Below, one piece after another: positions 7,691 through 16,149 of a stretch of DNA of 64,000 bases. A program made the position numbers and the translations under genes. The notes under the pieces are model-generated. The model had not been told where the DNA came from and ran no database searches. It was given only the letters and a program-made list of their open reading frames with translations. The DNA comes from an uncultured Oscillospiraceae bacterium (GTDB taxonomy: Bacteria; Bacillota_A; Clostridia; Oscillospirales; Oscillospiraceae), in contig CANRKN010000002.1 of the NCBI GenBank assembly GCA_947631215.1, positions 1 to 64,000 of the forward strand, read 5' to 3'. Each line of letters starts with the position of its first letter. Within the stretch, counting starts at the first letter, position 1.

Positions 7691-9271
7691 TTATTCGCCG
7701 CTGGCCCCGTAGTTTGTTAGCACCCGGGCGCTGGGGTCGTCCACGTCGCAGCCCTCCCAGGACTTGTTGGGCATCCAGAAGTCCGCGATCATCCCCGCCT
7801 GGCCGGGGTAATACTTCTCGAAAATCTCCCGGTAAAGGAGGCTCTCCTTGGTGAAGGGCCGGGCGAAATCGTACTGCATCCGCTTTGTCTCAAATTCCTC
7901 GTCGGTATACTTTTCCGCCGCGTATTCTTTCAGGTCGTCCACCATGGAGTGGCCCACCGCGTCGGAGAAGGCCGCCTTCTGCCGCCAGAGGATGGAGTCA
8001 GGGAGGATGTGGTCCTTCTCAAAGGCGTGGCGGAGGAGGTACTTGCCCATGTTGTAGCTGTTCACCTTCAATTTGGGGTCCACGCTCATGACGTACTTGA
8101 CGAATTCCAGGTCCCCGAAGGGCACCCGGGCCTCGATGGAGTTGACGGATATGCACCGGTCCGCCCGGAGGACATCGTACATGTGCAGTTCGTCGATGCG
8201 CTTTTTCGCCTCCTGCTGGAAAGCCTCCGGGGAGGGGGCGAAGTCGGTGTACTTATAGCCGAAGAGCTCGTCGGAGATCTCGCCGGTGAGCAGCACCCGC
8301 ACGTCCGTGCGCTCATGGATGGCCTTGCAGCAGAGATACATCCCCATGCTGGCCCGGATGGTGGTGATGTCCCAGGTGCCCAGCATGGCGATGACCTCCT
8401 CCAGGCTCGCCAGCACCTGCTCCCGGGTCATGTATACCTCCGTGTGCTCGGCGCCTATGTAGTCCGCCGCCTGGCGGGCGTACTTGAGGTCGATGGCGTC
8501 CGTGTCCATGCCGATGGCGAAGGAGCGGATGTGCTTGCCCAATATGCGGGCGGAAATGGCGCACACCAGGCTGGAGTCAAGCCCCCCGGAGAGGAGAAAG
8601 CCCAATGGCGCGTCCGCGTCCAGCCGCTTATCCACCGCGAGGATGAGCTTCTCCCGGATGTTTTTGCACACCGTCTCCACATCGTCGGGAAGGTATGTAT
8701 CCACCGTGGTCAGGTCCGCGTAGCGGACGAATTTTCCGCCGGCGTAGTAGTGGCCGGGCGGGAAGGGGAGGATCTTTTCGCACAGGCCCACCAGGTTCTT
8801 GGCCTCGCTGGCGAAGGCCATGGACCCGTCGGCCAGGTACCCGTAATAGAGGGGCCGGATGCCGATGGGGTCCCGGGCGGCGATGAGTTCGTCCCGACGG
8901 CTGTCGTAAATGAGCATGGCGAACTCTGCGTCCAGCATTTTGAACATGTCCAGTCCGTATTTGTGGTACAGCGGCAGGATGATCTCGCAGTCCGACTCGC
9001 TGATGAAGTCGTATTCTTTGGCAAGCTCCGCCTTTAAGGGGCGGAACAGATAAAGCTCGCCGTTGCATACCGCCATGTCCCCGTCCAGATGGAAGGGCTG
9101 CATCCCCTCGGGGTGCAGGCCCATGATGGCCAGGCGGTGGAAGCACAGCCACCCGGAGCCCGCCTGCTCCACGCGGCTCATATCCGGCCCCCGGGAGTGG
9201 GTCTTTTCAAAGAAAGGCTCCAGCTCCTCCCGGGAGAGGGTCCGTTTCGTAAATCCCATGATCGCGCACAT
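7691..9271 (-). CDS. asnB: Asparagine synthase (glutamine-hydrolysing)
   Basis: Makes asparagine from aspartate, glutamine and ATP. The N-terminal glutamine amidotransferase class II domain begins with the nucleophile Cys2 (MCAIMGF), which fixes the start at 9271; AAGGAGAG precedes it. The synthetase domain carries the PP-loop SGGLDSS at about residue 228. Length of 526 aa is in the usual range. Expression is likely controlled by the leader hairpin between promoter and start. The stop codon lies about 16 nt from the IS200 right-end hairpin, so the native 3' flank may be displaced. Confidence 0.93.
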   Translation of the reverse strand: MCAIMGFTKRTLSREELEPFFEKTHSRGPDMSRVEQAGSGWLCFHRLAIMGLHPEGMQPFHLDGDMAVCNGELYLFRPLKAELAKEYDFISESDCEIILPLYHKYGLDMFKMLDAEFAMLIYDSRRDELIAARDPIGIRPLYYGYLADGSMAFASEAKNLVGLCEKILPFPPGHYYAGGKFVRYADLTTVDTYLPDDVETVCKNIREKLILAVDKRLDADAPLGFLLSGGLDSSLVCAISARILGKHIRSFAIGMDTDAIDLKYARQAADYIGAEHTEVYMTREQVLASLEEVIAMLGTWDITTIRASMGMYLCCKAIHERTDVRVLLTGEISDELFGYKYTDFAPSPEAFQQEAKKRIDELHMYDVLRADRCISVNSIEARVPFGDLEFVKYVMSVDPKLKVNSYNMGKYLLRHAFEKDHILPDSILWRQKAAFSDAVGHSMVDDLKEYAAEKYTDEEFETKRMQYDFARPFTKESLLYREIFEKYYPGQAGMIADFWMPNKSWEGCDVDDPSARVLTNYGASGE

Positions 9272-9293
9272 GATGCTCTCTCCTTGTCCAAAA

Positions 9294-9335
9294 CAAAAAA
9301 AGAGCAAAGCCGTCCAAAAAGAACGTCTTTGCTCT
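9294..9335 (-). promoter_or_regulatory. Terminator-like leader hairpin (attenuator) of asnB
   Basis: On the minus strand, AGAGCAAAG pairs with CTTTGCTCT (9 bp). After one A/G mismatch, CGTTC pairs with GGACG around a TTTTT loop. A T-run (TTTTTTTG) follows. The hairpin begins about 5 nt after the predicted transcription start and ends 23 nt before the asnB start codon, so default transcripts should stop here. This implies an antitermination control, for example by an ANTAR-type regulator; the regulator is inference. Confidence 0.75.
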
Positions 9336-9346
9336 TGCTGTGGGCT

Positions 9347-9375
9347 ATTATAAGGGAAACTTCTGATTTTGTCAA
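9347..9375 (-). promoter_or_regulatory. Consensus sigma-A promoter of asnB
   Basis: Minus strand TTGACA, 17-bp spacer, TATAAT: both hexamers match the consensus exactly. It lies in the 107-bp gap between the cotransporter stop and asnB. Confidence 0.9.
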
Positions 9376-9378
9376 GTA

Positions 9379-11211
9379 TTATTTATTGGCGTTCTCCGCC
9401 TGTTCCCTGGCCGCCTCCAGATGAAGCTCGCGGAAATACTTGCGGTAGTTCTCCCGGAACATGCGCCGGTAGGCCTCGTTGTCGGAGTGGTGCAGGTCGT
9501 GGATGTACCGGTGCTCCTGGCCGGTGATGGAGGCGTCGGCCCGGCTGAGCATGTACACCGCCAGGTCCGAGCACTGGTCGGACACGCGCTCCAGGTTCTG
9601 GAGGATGTTCTGGTACTGGATGCCGTTGACCACGTCGCACACCCCGTGGGTCATCCGGTTCACATGGCGGGCCTTCATGACCTCGATGATGTCGTCGATG
9701 ACCTCCTCCAGGGGCTCCACGGCCCGGGCCCGCTGCAGGTCGTTGGCCTTGAAGGCCTCCACCGTGAGGGTGAGGATGTCCTTGACCACGGAGATGGTGC
9801 CGGTGAGGTCGGTCTGGGCCTCTCTGGACAGGGGCGTGCCGGTCTCCCTGAGATGCTGGGTGTCGTGCTGGATGTTCTGGGCCAGATCGCCCATGCGCTC
9901 GAAGCAGGTGAGGGCCTTAATCTGGAAGTTCTGGTCCCGGTTGTCGGCGGTGCGGGTGACGTAGGGGGAGAGGCTGATGATGAACTGGTTGGTGGCGTCG
10001 GCCATCCGGTCCAGCAGGGCCTCACGCTGGTTTACTCGCTCCGCCAGCTTCTCGTCGTAGTCGAATATCTGCTTTGTGGCGTTATCATAGTTTTCCAGCG
10101 CCACGGAGGCCATGTGGCCGATGAGGTGGCCGGACTGGTCCAGGGCGATGCGGGGGTTGGTTACGAGATGCGCGTCCAGCTCCCGCAGGTTGTTTGCAAT
10201 ATCCTGATCCTCCTGGTCCATGGGCTTGTCCGGTATCATCTTCTCGGCCAGGTTCGCGAACAGACCGGACAGGGGCAGCAGGAGCACCGCGGGGATGAGC
10301 CGGAACAGGCCGTGGACGTTGGCCACGCCGCCGGAGTCCAGCGTGGCGTACCAGAGCCCGTCGCCCAGGACTCCCATGCTCCGGCAGATGGCCAGGGCCC
10401 CGGCGATGAGCACCGCCGCGCAGATGTTGTACATCACGTGGACGGTGACCGTCCTGATTTGCTCGGGCTTGGCCCCGATGCGGCAGACCAGGAAGGTGGT
10501 CAGGCAGTCGCCGATGTTCACGCCGATGATGACGGCGAACACGCCGCAGAAGCGTACGCCCACGGAGCTTGCGAAGGACTGCAGAATGCCGATGACGGCG
10601 GAGGAGCTCTGGATGACGCCGGTGACAGCCGCACCGGCCAGGAAGCCCAGGATGTAGTTGTCCTCAAAGGCGGTGAGCAGGCCGCTCAGGCCGCTGCCAA
10701 AGGCGCTGACTGCGTCGCTCATGAAGATGAGGCCCATGAACAGGATGCCGAAGCCCATGGCGATGGTGCCCACGTTCTGCATGGAGCTGCGCTTGACAAA
10801 CATGATGAGCACGATGCCGATGATCAGGGCGATGGGGGCCAGGTTCTCGGCGTTGAAGAGGTAGAGGATGCTGGTGGAGCCCGCCTCCACGTCCATGAGG
10901 CGGATGATCTGGGCGGTGATGGCGGTGCCCACGTTGGCGCCCAGCACGATGCCGATGGACTGGCGGAAGGTGAGGAACCCCGCGCCCACCAGACCCACCG
11001 TCAGCACGATGGTGGCGGTGGAGCTCTGGATCATGCAGGTGACCAGCATGCCCAGCAGAAAGCCCAGGGCGGGGCGGCTGGTGACCTTGGCCAGGGCCGC
11101 CTTCATGGCGCTGCCGGAACAGCTCTTCAGCCCGTCGCCCATGATGCGCATGCCGTACAGGAACATGGCCAGGCCGCCCAGCATGGCGATCAGTTTATAA
11201 AACAGGTCCAT
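9379..11211 (-). CDS. Na/Pi cotransporter family protein with PhoU-like domain
   Basis: Sodium-dependent phosphate carrier of the NptA/YjbB type in the membrane. The N-terminal half is hydrophobic with two inverted-repeat signatures, QSSTATIVLTVGLVGAG and QSSSAVIGILQSFA. The C-terminal 230 residues are a soluble helical PhoU-like domain. 610 aa is typical for the long form. The start at 11211 follows AAAGG at 7 nt; an upstream ATG at 11229 has no site. It has its own promoter and is separated from asnB by the asnB promoter and attenuator. The direction of transport (uptake or export) is not deducible. Confidence 0.88.
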   Translation of the reverse strand: MDLFYKLIAMLGGLAMFLYGMRIMGDGLKSCSGSAMKAALAKVTSRPALGFLLGMLVTCMIQSSTATIVLTVGLVGAGFLTFRQSIGIVLGANVGTAITAQIIRLMDVEAGSTSILYLFNAENLAPIALIIGIVLIMFVKRSSMQNVGTIAMGFGILFMGLIFMSDAVSAFGSGLSGLLTAFEDNYILGFLAGAAVTGVIQSSSAVIGILQSFASSVGVRFCGVFAVIIGVNIGDCLTTFLVCRIGAKPEQIRTVTVHVMYNICAAVLIAGALAICRSMGVLGDGLWYATLDSGGVANVHGLFRLIPAVLLLPLSGLFANLAEKMIPDKPMDQEDQDIANNLRELDAHLVTNPRIALDQSGHLIGHMASVALENYDNATKQIFDYDEKLAERVNQREALLDRMADATNQFIISLSPYVTRTADNRDQNFQIKALTCFERMGDLAQNIQHDTQHLRETGTPLSREAQTDLTGTISVVKDILTLTVEAFKANDLQRARAVEPLEEVIDDIIEVMKARHVNRMTHGVCDVVNGIQYQNILQNLERVSDQCSDLAVYMLSRADASITGQEHRYIHDLHHSDNEAYRRMFRENYRKYFRELHLEAAREQAENANK

Positions 11212-11273
11212 ATCGTGCCTTTCTGTCAACTATATTGAACACTATCAATAGCTGCGCTTATTCCCTCAAATAT

Positions 11274-11302
11274 ATACTACACTACCAGCCTGGACCAAAC
11301 AA
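11274..11302 (-). promoter_or_regulatory. Probable promoter of the Na/Pi cotransporter gene
   Basis: Minus strand -35 TTGTTT, 17-bp spacer, -10 TAGTAT, about 63 nt upstream of the start. Moderate match only. Confidence 0.45.
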
Positions 11303-11410
11303 GTTAAAATTGGTGTCATTTCTGAAAACGGCGGGGTGCGGTCAGAGAGGAAGAGGGTAAATTTTGCTCTCGCTTTTTGTAAAATATTCGGAAAAACCGG
11401 CATTTTATCG

Positions 11411-11439
11411 TTGCTTTTCTTGTGGATATGTGATATTTT
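11411..11439 (+). promoter_or_regulatory. Probable promoter of tctCBA
   Basis: -35 TTGCTT, 17-bp spacer, -10 TATTTT preceded by TGA (extended -10), 48 nt upstream of the tctC start. Confidence 0.55.
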
Positions 11440-11486
11440 TAGCACAGACCCAAGCGGTACTTTAATGCTGAAAGGAAGAACGCATC

Positions 11487-12464
11487 ATGAAGAAACTGAT
11501 CGCTCTGCTGATGGCCCTCGTAATGGTCGTGGCCCTGGGCTCCACCGCCTTTGCCGCGGACAAGTGGGCTCCCGACGGCCCCGTGCACATCATCGTGGCC
11601 TATGACGCCGGCAACGGCACCGACATCACCGCCCGTCTGCTGGCCCAGTACGCCGAGAAGTACATCGGCCAGACCCTGGTCATCGACAACGTCCCCGGCG
11701 GCTCCGGCTCCATCGGCTGGTCCCAGCTGGCTGACGCCGAGCCCGACGGCCTGACCATCGGCTTTGTCAACCTGCCCAACTTCAACAGCTCCATCGTCAA
11801 CGAGATGGGCACCTACACCACCGACAGCTTCGCCGCCATCTGCAACCACGTGACCGAGACTTCTCTGGTCATCGTCCGCGCCGATGACGACCGCTTCGAG
11901 ACCCTGGACGACCTGGTCGCCTACGGCAAGGAGCACTCCGAGGACGGCGACAAGGATATGCTGAAGGCCTCCACCAACGGCCCCCAGGCCTCCAACCACA
12001 TCGGTGCGCAGGCCTTTGCCGTGTCCGCCGGCTTCAAGTACATCGACATCCCCCAGGGCGGCACCGCCGATGAGCTTCTGAGCCTGCGGGGCAAGGAAGC
12101 CGACTTCTGCGTGGCCAAGGTGGCCGACATCGCCGGCCAGGACGCCGACCTTAAGATCCTGGGCGCCTTCGCCGCTGAGCCCGTGCCCGAGTATCCCGAC
12201 GTGCCCACCCTGGGCAGCCTGGGCTACTATGAGGACTGGCTGGGCTCCTCCCGCTGCATCTGCGCTCCCGCCGGCGTCAGCGAGGACGTGATCGCCTTCT
12301 ATGAGGAGGCCTTCAAGAAGGCCATGGAGGACGAGGAGTATCTGGCCGCCGCGGCTGACGCCGGTGTCGCCACCGACTATCAGGACGCCGAGGCTACCGC
12401 CGCCCTCATCGAGCAGCAGCAGGAGTTCACCGAGAGCCTGAGCGAGAACTTCTGGTTCGAGTAA
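11487..12464 (+). CDS. tctC: Tripartite tricarboxylate transporter substrate-binding protein
   Basis: Periplasmic-type (Bug family) receptor that captures a carboxylate ligand outside the membrane and delivers it to TctAB. A signal peptide ends at TAFA|ADKW (residue 23). There is no lipobox Cys, so the protein may be released or held by the membrane partners. The mature part has the two-lobe Bug fold start (PVHIIVAYDAGNGTDIT) and the conserved VDNVPGGSGSIG-like segment. 325 aa is typical. GAAAGGAAG precedes the ATG. tctB and tctA follow. The ligand (citrate, other dicarboxylate or tricarboxylate) is not deducible. Confidence 0.92.
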   Translation: MKKLIALLMALVMVVALGSTAFAADKWAPDGPVHIIVAYDAGNGTDITARLLAQYAEKYIGQTLVIDNVPGGSGSIGWSQLADAEPDGLTIGFVNLPNFNSSIVNEMGTYTTDSFAAICNHVTETSLVIVRADDDRFETLDDLVAYGKEHSEDGDKDMLKASTNGPQASNHIGAQAFAVSAGFKYIDIPQGGTADELLSLRGKEADFCVAKVADIAGQDADLKILGAFAAEPVPEYPDVPTLGSLGYYEDWLGSSRCICAPAGVSEDVIAFYEEAFKKAMEDEEYLAAAADAGVATDYQDAEATAALIEQQQEFTESLSENFWFE

Positions 12465-12499
12465 TCATATCCCCCGCGTCATTTGAACTGAAACGTAAC

Positions 12500-12529
12500 G
12501 GAAAAGGGCGGGGTGACCTGCCCTTTTCC
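12500..12529 (+). promoter_or_regulatory. Intercistronic stem-loop after tctC
   Basis: Perfect 10-bp stem GGAAAAGGGC / GCCCTTTTCC with a 10-nt loop and only a short T-tract inside the stem. It lies between tctC and tctB. It may partly terminate transcription or protect the tctC mRNA 3' end, so that more receptor than permease is made. Confidence 0.65.
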
Positions 12530-12559
12530 TCCATTCCGACCGCAGAGGAGGGATAGAGC

Positions 12560-13009
12560 GTGAAAATGAAAAAGACGGACATCGGCGTGGTGGTATTCAT
12601 GTACGCCGTGTGCGCCTACTGGTATTACGGCACGACTCAGCTTAAAGAGTCCAGCCGGACTTACCCCTACTTCACCGTGGCGCTGCTGTTCGGCCTGACC
12701 ACCCTGTACCTTTTGCAGATGCTGGTGGCGGCGAAGAAGCACGGCGTGGAGAGCGGCGTGAGCGAGGTGTTCAAGGACTTTCAGCCCGCGCAGTTTTTCG
12801 TGTGCCTGGCCTGCGTCATCGTGTACGTGGTGCTGGTGAGCACGGTGGGCTTTTTCGTGTCCACGGTGGTGTTCATGGTGGCGGTGATGCTGTACCTGAA
12901 GGTGCCGGTGCTGCACATGAGCATCGCGGTGGTGGTGCTGACTGTGCTCATCTACTTCGCCTTCGTCCGGTTCCTGGGCGTGAAGCTGCCCACCGGCATT
13001 CTGATATAA
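12560..13009 (+). CDS. tctB: Tripartite tricarboxylate transporter TctB family protein
   Basis: Small membrane subunit of the tripartite tricarboxylate transporter. 149 aa with four predicted hydrophobic helices (about residues 8-25, 35-55, 78-105, 110-135) and a short charged cytoplasmic loop. GTG start preceded by GAGGAGGGATAG. TctB proteins are poorly conserved in sequence, so the call leans on size, topology and position between tctC and tctA. Confidence 0.85.
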   Translation: MKMKKTDIGVVVFMYAVCAYWYYGTTQLKESSRTYPYFTVALLFGLTTLYLLQMLVAAKKHGVESGVSEVFKDFQPAQFFVCLACVIVYVVLVSTVGFFVSTVVFMVAVMLYLKVPVLHMSIAVVVLTVLIYFAFVRFLGVKLPTGILI

Positions 13010-13024
13010 GGAGGGGCGGGAACG

Positions 13025-14575
13025 ATGCTTGATACTTTATCCCTGATGGGCGCGGGCTTTATCAACGCCCTGACCCCCATCAACCTTCTTATGATGATCG
13101 GCGGCGTGGCCATGGGCATCGTCATCGGCTGCATGCCCGGTCTGTCCGCGGCCATGGGCGTGGCGCTGATGCTGCCCATGACCTTCACCATGGAGCCGGA
13201 GACGGGCCTCATCGTCCTGGGCGCCATCTACTGCGGCGCCATCTTCGGCGGCTCCATCTCCGCCATCCTCATCCATACCCCCGGCACGCCGGCCTCCGCG
13301 GCCACGGCCATCGAGGGCTACCAGATGACCTTGAAGGGCCAGGCGGGCAAGGCGCTGTTCACCGCCTGCTGGAGCTCCTTCTGGGGCGGGCTCTTGAGCT
13401 GCATCTCCCTCTACTTCTTCGCACCCCTGCTGGCCCAGCTGGCGCTGAAGTTCATGAGCGCGGAGTATTTCTGGTTATCCATCTTCGGCCTCACCATCAT
13501 CGCGGGCGTGTCCAGCAAGAGCCTCATAAAGGGCCTCATGTCCGGCGCCTTCGGCCTGATGCTGTCCACCATCGGCCTGGACCCCATCACCGGCGTGAAG
13601 CGGTTCATGTTCGGCCAGTCCTTCCTGGCGGAGGGCGTGAACACCACCTGCGCGCTGATCGGCCTGTTCTCCATGAGCCAGGTGTTCATCCTGGCGGAGA
13701 AGAAGATCGTCAAGCGGGCCAAGGCGTCCAAGGTCACCGACAAGATGCGCCTTTCCAAAAAGGAGATACGCACCCTTTGGCCCACCATCATCCGCTCCTG
13801 GATCATCGGCAACCTGACCGGCATCCTGCCCGGCGCGGGCGCCTCCATCGCCTGCTTCGTGGGCTACAATACCGCCAAGCAGTTCTCCAAGAACAAGCAG
13901 GACTTCGGCCACGGCGCCTATGAGGGCGTGGCGGGCTCCGAGGCGGCCAACAACGCCGTCACCGGCGGCTCCCTCATCCCCACGCTGACCCTGGGCATCC
14001 CCGGCGAGAGCGTGACGGCGGTGCTGATGGGCGGGCTCATCATCCAGGGCCTGACCCCGGGCCCGGAGCTGTTCACGAAGTACGCCCCCATGACATATAC
14101 TTTCTTCGCCGGGTTCGTGCTGGTGCAGTTCTTCATGCTGGCCGTCGGCCTCATCGGCTGCAAGGGCTTCGCCAACATCGCGCGGCTCTCTGACGCCATC
14201 CTGATCCCCTGCGTGACGGTGCTCTGCGTGGTGGGCTCCTACGCCATCCACAAGAACATCCTGGACGTGGTGGTCATGCTCATCTTCGGCGTCATCGGTT
14301 ACGCCATGCGCAAGTTCGACCTCAATACCGCTGCGGTGGTGCTGGCGCTGATATTGGGGCCCATCGGCGAGAAGGGTCTGAGAAACGCCCTGCGGGTATC
14401 CCAGGGCAGTATCAGCGTGCTGTTTTCCAGCGTGGTGGACTGGGTGCTCATCGCGCTCTGCATCGTGGGCGTTTTGAGCCCCTTCTTCATGAACAAGATG
14501 GAGAAGAAGAGCCAGGCCCTGGCGGACGAGAACGATTCCGAGGCCGGGACCGGGGACGCGCCGGTATCGGACTGA
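13025..14575 (+). CDS. tctA: Tripartite tricarboxylate transporter permease
   Basis: Large membrane permease that moves the carboxylate with a cation gradient. 516 aa and about 11-12 hydrophobic helices, with the conserved GCMPGLSAAMGVALMLP and PTLTLGIPGESVTAVLMG loops typical of TctA. AGGAGG lies before the ATG, 15 nt after tctB. The C-terminus is short and acidic. A long hairpin follows the gene. Confidence 0.95.
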   Translation: MLDTLSLMGAGFINALTPINLLMMIGGVAMGIVIGCMPGLSAAMGVALMLPMTFTMEPETGLIVLGAIYCGAIFGGSISAILIHTPGTPASAATAIEGYQMTLKGQAGKALFTACWSSFWGGLLSCISLYFFAPLLAQLALKFMSAEYFWLSIFGLTIIAGVSSKSLIKGLMSGAFGLMLSTIGLDPITGVKRFMFGQSFLAEGVNTTCALIGLFSMSQVFILAEKKIVKRAKASKVTDKMRLSKKEIRTLWPTIIRSWIIGNLTGILPGAGASIACFVGYNTAKQFSKNKQDFGHGAYEGVAGSEAANNAVTGGSLIPTLTLGIPGESVTAVLMGGLIIQGLTPGPELFTKYAPMTYTFFAGFVLVQFFMLAVGLIGCKGFANIARLSDAILIPCVTVLCVVGSYAIHKNILDVVVMLIFGVIGYAMRKFDLNTAAVVLALILGPIGEKGLRNALRVSQGSISVLFSSVVDWVLIALCIVGVLSPFFMNKMEKKSQALADENDSEAGTGDAPVSD

Positions 14576-14602
14576 ACATAGACACAAACGAAAAGACATG
14601 AC

Positions 14603-14627
14603 GAAGGGCGTGCCTGGCACGCCCTTC
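14603..14627 (+). terminator. Hairpin at the end of tctCBA
   Basis: GAAGGGCGTG-CCTGG-CACGCCCTTC, a perfect 10-bp stem that lies 27 nt after tctA. No T-run follows, so it may be a weak terminator or mRNA 3' stabiliser. Confidence 0.55.
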
Positions 14628-14665
14628 TGACCATTGTAAAACCGGGGAAGAAAGGGGAGAGGCAT

Positions 14666-15382
14666 ATGCTCCACGCGCTGGACGGCCTGCGGGAACTGAC
14701 CGCGACGTCGATGCTCCTCAGGATGCTGCTCGCCATGATATGCGGCGGGCTCATCGGCATTGAGCGGGCCCGGCGCCACCGGGCGGCGGGGTTCCGCACC
14801 TATATGCTGGTGTGCCTGGGCTCGGCGCTGACCATCCTGCTGGGCCAGTATCTCTATCACATGGCCACCCATGCGTGGGCGGCGGAGGCGGCGGCCGTGG
14901 GCTTTCGCACCGACATCACCCGCATCGGCTCCCAGGTGGTCAACGGCATCGGCTTTCTGGGCGCGGGCGTCATCCTCGTCACTGGCCACCAGGAGGTGAA
15001 GGGCCTGACCACGGCGGCGGGCCTGTGGGCCACGGCCTGCGTGGGCCTGGCCGTGGGGGCGGGGTTTTACGAGTGCGTGATCGTGGCGTTTCTCCTCATC
15101 TTCCTCAGCATGCACCTGCTGCGGCGGGTGGAGACGATGCTCATGGAGCGGGGGCGGAACCTGAACCTCTACGTGGAGGTCCAGAGCCTGGAGAACTTCA
15201 GCGACGTGCTGGCCTGCATCCGGGCCCAGGGCGTGCACATCCACGCGGTGGACATCGACCGGGGCCGGAACGGGGGCAATCCCAACGCCATCGTGTACCT
15301 GCGCCTCAACCGGGGACAGCACCACACCCAGATCATGACGGCCCTCTCCGAGCTGGAGAGCGTGTCCGCCGTGGAGATATGA
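14666..15382 (+). CDS. MgtC/SapB family protein (first of a tandem pair)
   Basis: Membrane protein of the MgtC/SapB family. The N-terminal half has about four or five helices with the hallmark LLAMICGGLIGIERARRHRA and GIGFLGAGVIL segments. The C-terminal half (from about residue 150) resembles the soluble ACT-like domain of MgtC. 238 aa is normal. GAAAGGGGAGAGGC precedes the ATG. Some family members affect magnesium homeostasis or inhibit ATP synthase in pathogens, but most, including this one, have no known role. Its neighbour is a clear paralog. Confidence 0.88.
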   Translation: MLHALDGLRELTATSMLLRMLLAMICGGLIGIERARRHRAAGFRTYMLVCLGSALTILLGQYLYHMATHAWAAEAAAVGFRTDITRIGSQVVNGIGFLGAGVILVTGHQEVKGLTTAAGLWATACVGLAVGAGFYECVIVAFLLIFLSMHLLRRVETMLMERGRNLNLYVEVQSLENFSDVLACIRAQGVHIHAVDIDRGRNGGNPNAIVYLRLNRGQHHTQIMTALSELESVSAVEI

Positions 15383-15397
15383 GGAGGGGGGAGAGAC

Positions 15398-16093
15398 ATG
15401 CTGCACTTATTTGACGGCCTGCGGGAGGTCACCATGGCCTCCGTGACGCTGCGGCTGGTGCTGGCGGTGCTCTGCGGCGGCTGCATCGGCCTGGAGCGGG
15501 AGTATAAGCGCCGGGCGGCGGGCTTCCGCACCCACATCCTCATATGCCTGGGCGCCGCGGTGACCATGCTCACAGGGGAATATCTATACAGAGTCATGCA
15601 GCTCAACACCGATATCACCCGCATGGGCGCCCAGGTGGTGGCCGGCGTGGGCTTCATCGGCGCAGGGTGCATCATGGTCACCCGCCGGCAGCGCATCCGG
15701 GGCCTCACCACGGCGGCGGGCCTCTGGGTGGCGGCGGTCATCGGCCTGTGCCTGGGTGCGGGCTATTATGAGGCGGGCGTGGCCGGGACCATATTGGTGC
15801 TGGCGGCGGAGTCCGTCTTCTCCAAGCTGGAGCACTGGATGCTGGCAAACTCGGAGGAATTGAAGCTGCTGCTGGAATATGAGGGCCGGGACGCCCTGGA
15901 GAAGGTACTGGCCCTGTTCGCCCAAAAGGGCGTGCGGGTGCGCAACATGGTGGTCACCAGGTCCCAGGACGGGGAGAAGAAGAGCTCCAGCGTGGTGTTC
16001 ACCCTGCAGCTGGACCAGCGCAACAAGGCCGACGCCGTGACGGCGGCGGTGGGCCAGGTTCCCGGCGTGGCCAGCGTGGTGGAGACCATGTGA
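15398..16093 (+). CDS. MgtC/SapB family protein (second of a tandem pair)
   Basis: 231-aa paralog of the preceding gene, sharing its start (MLH..DGLRE), the LAVLCGGCIGLERE motif, GVGFIGAGCIM and the ITRMGAQVV segment. It lacks about 11 residues in the loop after the second helix that are present in the first copy. GGAGGGGGGAGAG precedes the ATG, 15 nt after the first gene. The C-terminal ACT-like domains are more diverged than the membrane halves. The two may form a heteromer or serve different ions; this is inference. Confidence 0.88.
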   Translation: MLHLFDGLREVTMASVTLRLVLAVLCGGCIGLEREYKRRAAGFRTHILICLGAAVTMLTGEYLYRVMQLNTDITRMGAQVVAGVGFIGAGCIMVTRRQRIRGLTTAAGLWVAAVIGLCLGAGYYEAGVAGTILVLAAESVFSKLEHWMLANSEELKLLLEYEGRDALEKVLALFAQKGVRVRNMVVTRSQDGEKKSSSVVFTLQLDQRNKADAVTAAVGQVPGVASVVETM

Positions 16094-16095
16094 GC

Positions 16096-16125
16096 TTGCG
16101 CGGCCTGCGGGGGCTGTGGTATACT
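16096..16125 (+). promoter_or_regulatory. Probable promoter of tmk
   Basis: -35 TTGCGC, 18-bp spacer, TGG-TATACT extended -10. It begins just after the stop of the second mgtC gene and lies 24 nt upstream of the tmk start. Confidence 0.6.
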
Positions 16126-16149
16126 GCGGAGGAAAGAGAGGCGGGAGAC

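Noticed and set aside
14650..14680. Magnesium riboswitch upstream of mgtC
   Set aside because: The gap after the tctA hairpin is too short for an M-box or ykoK-type RNA.
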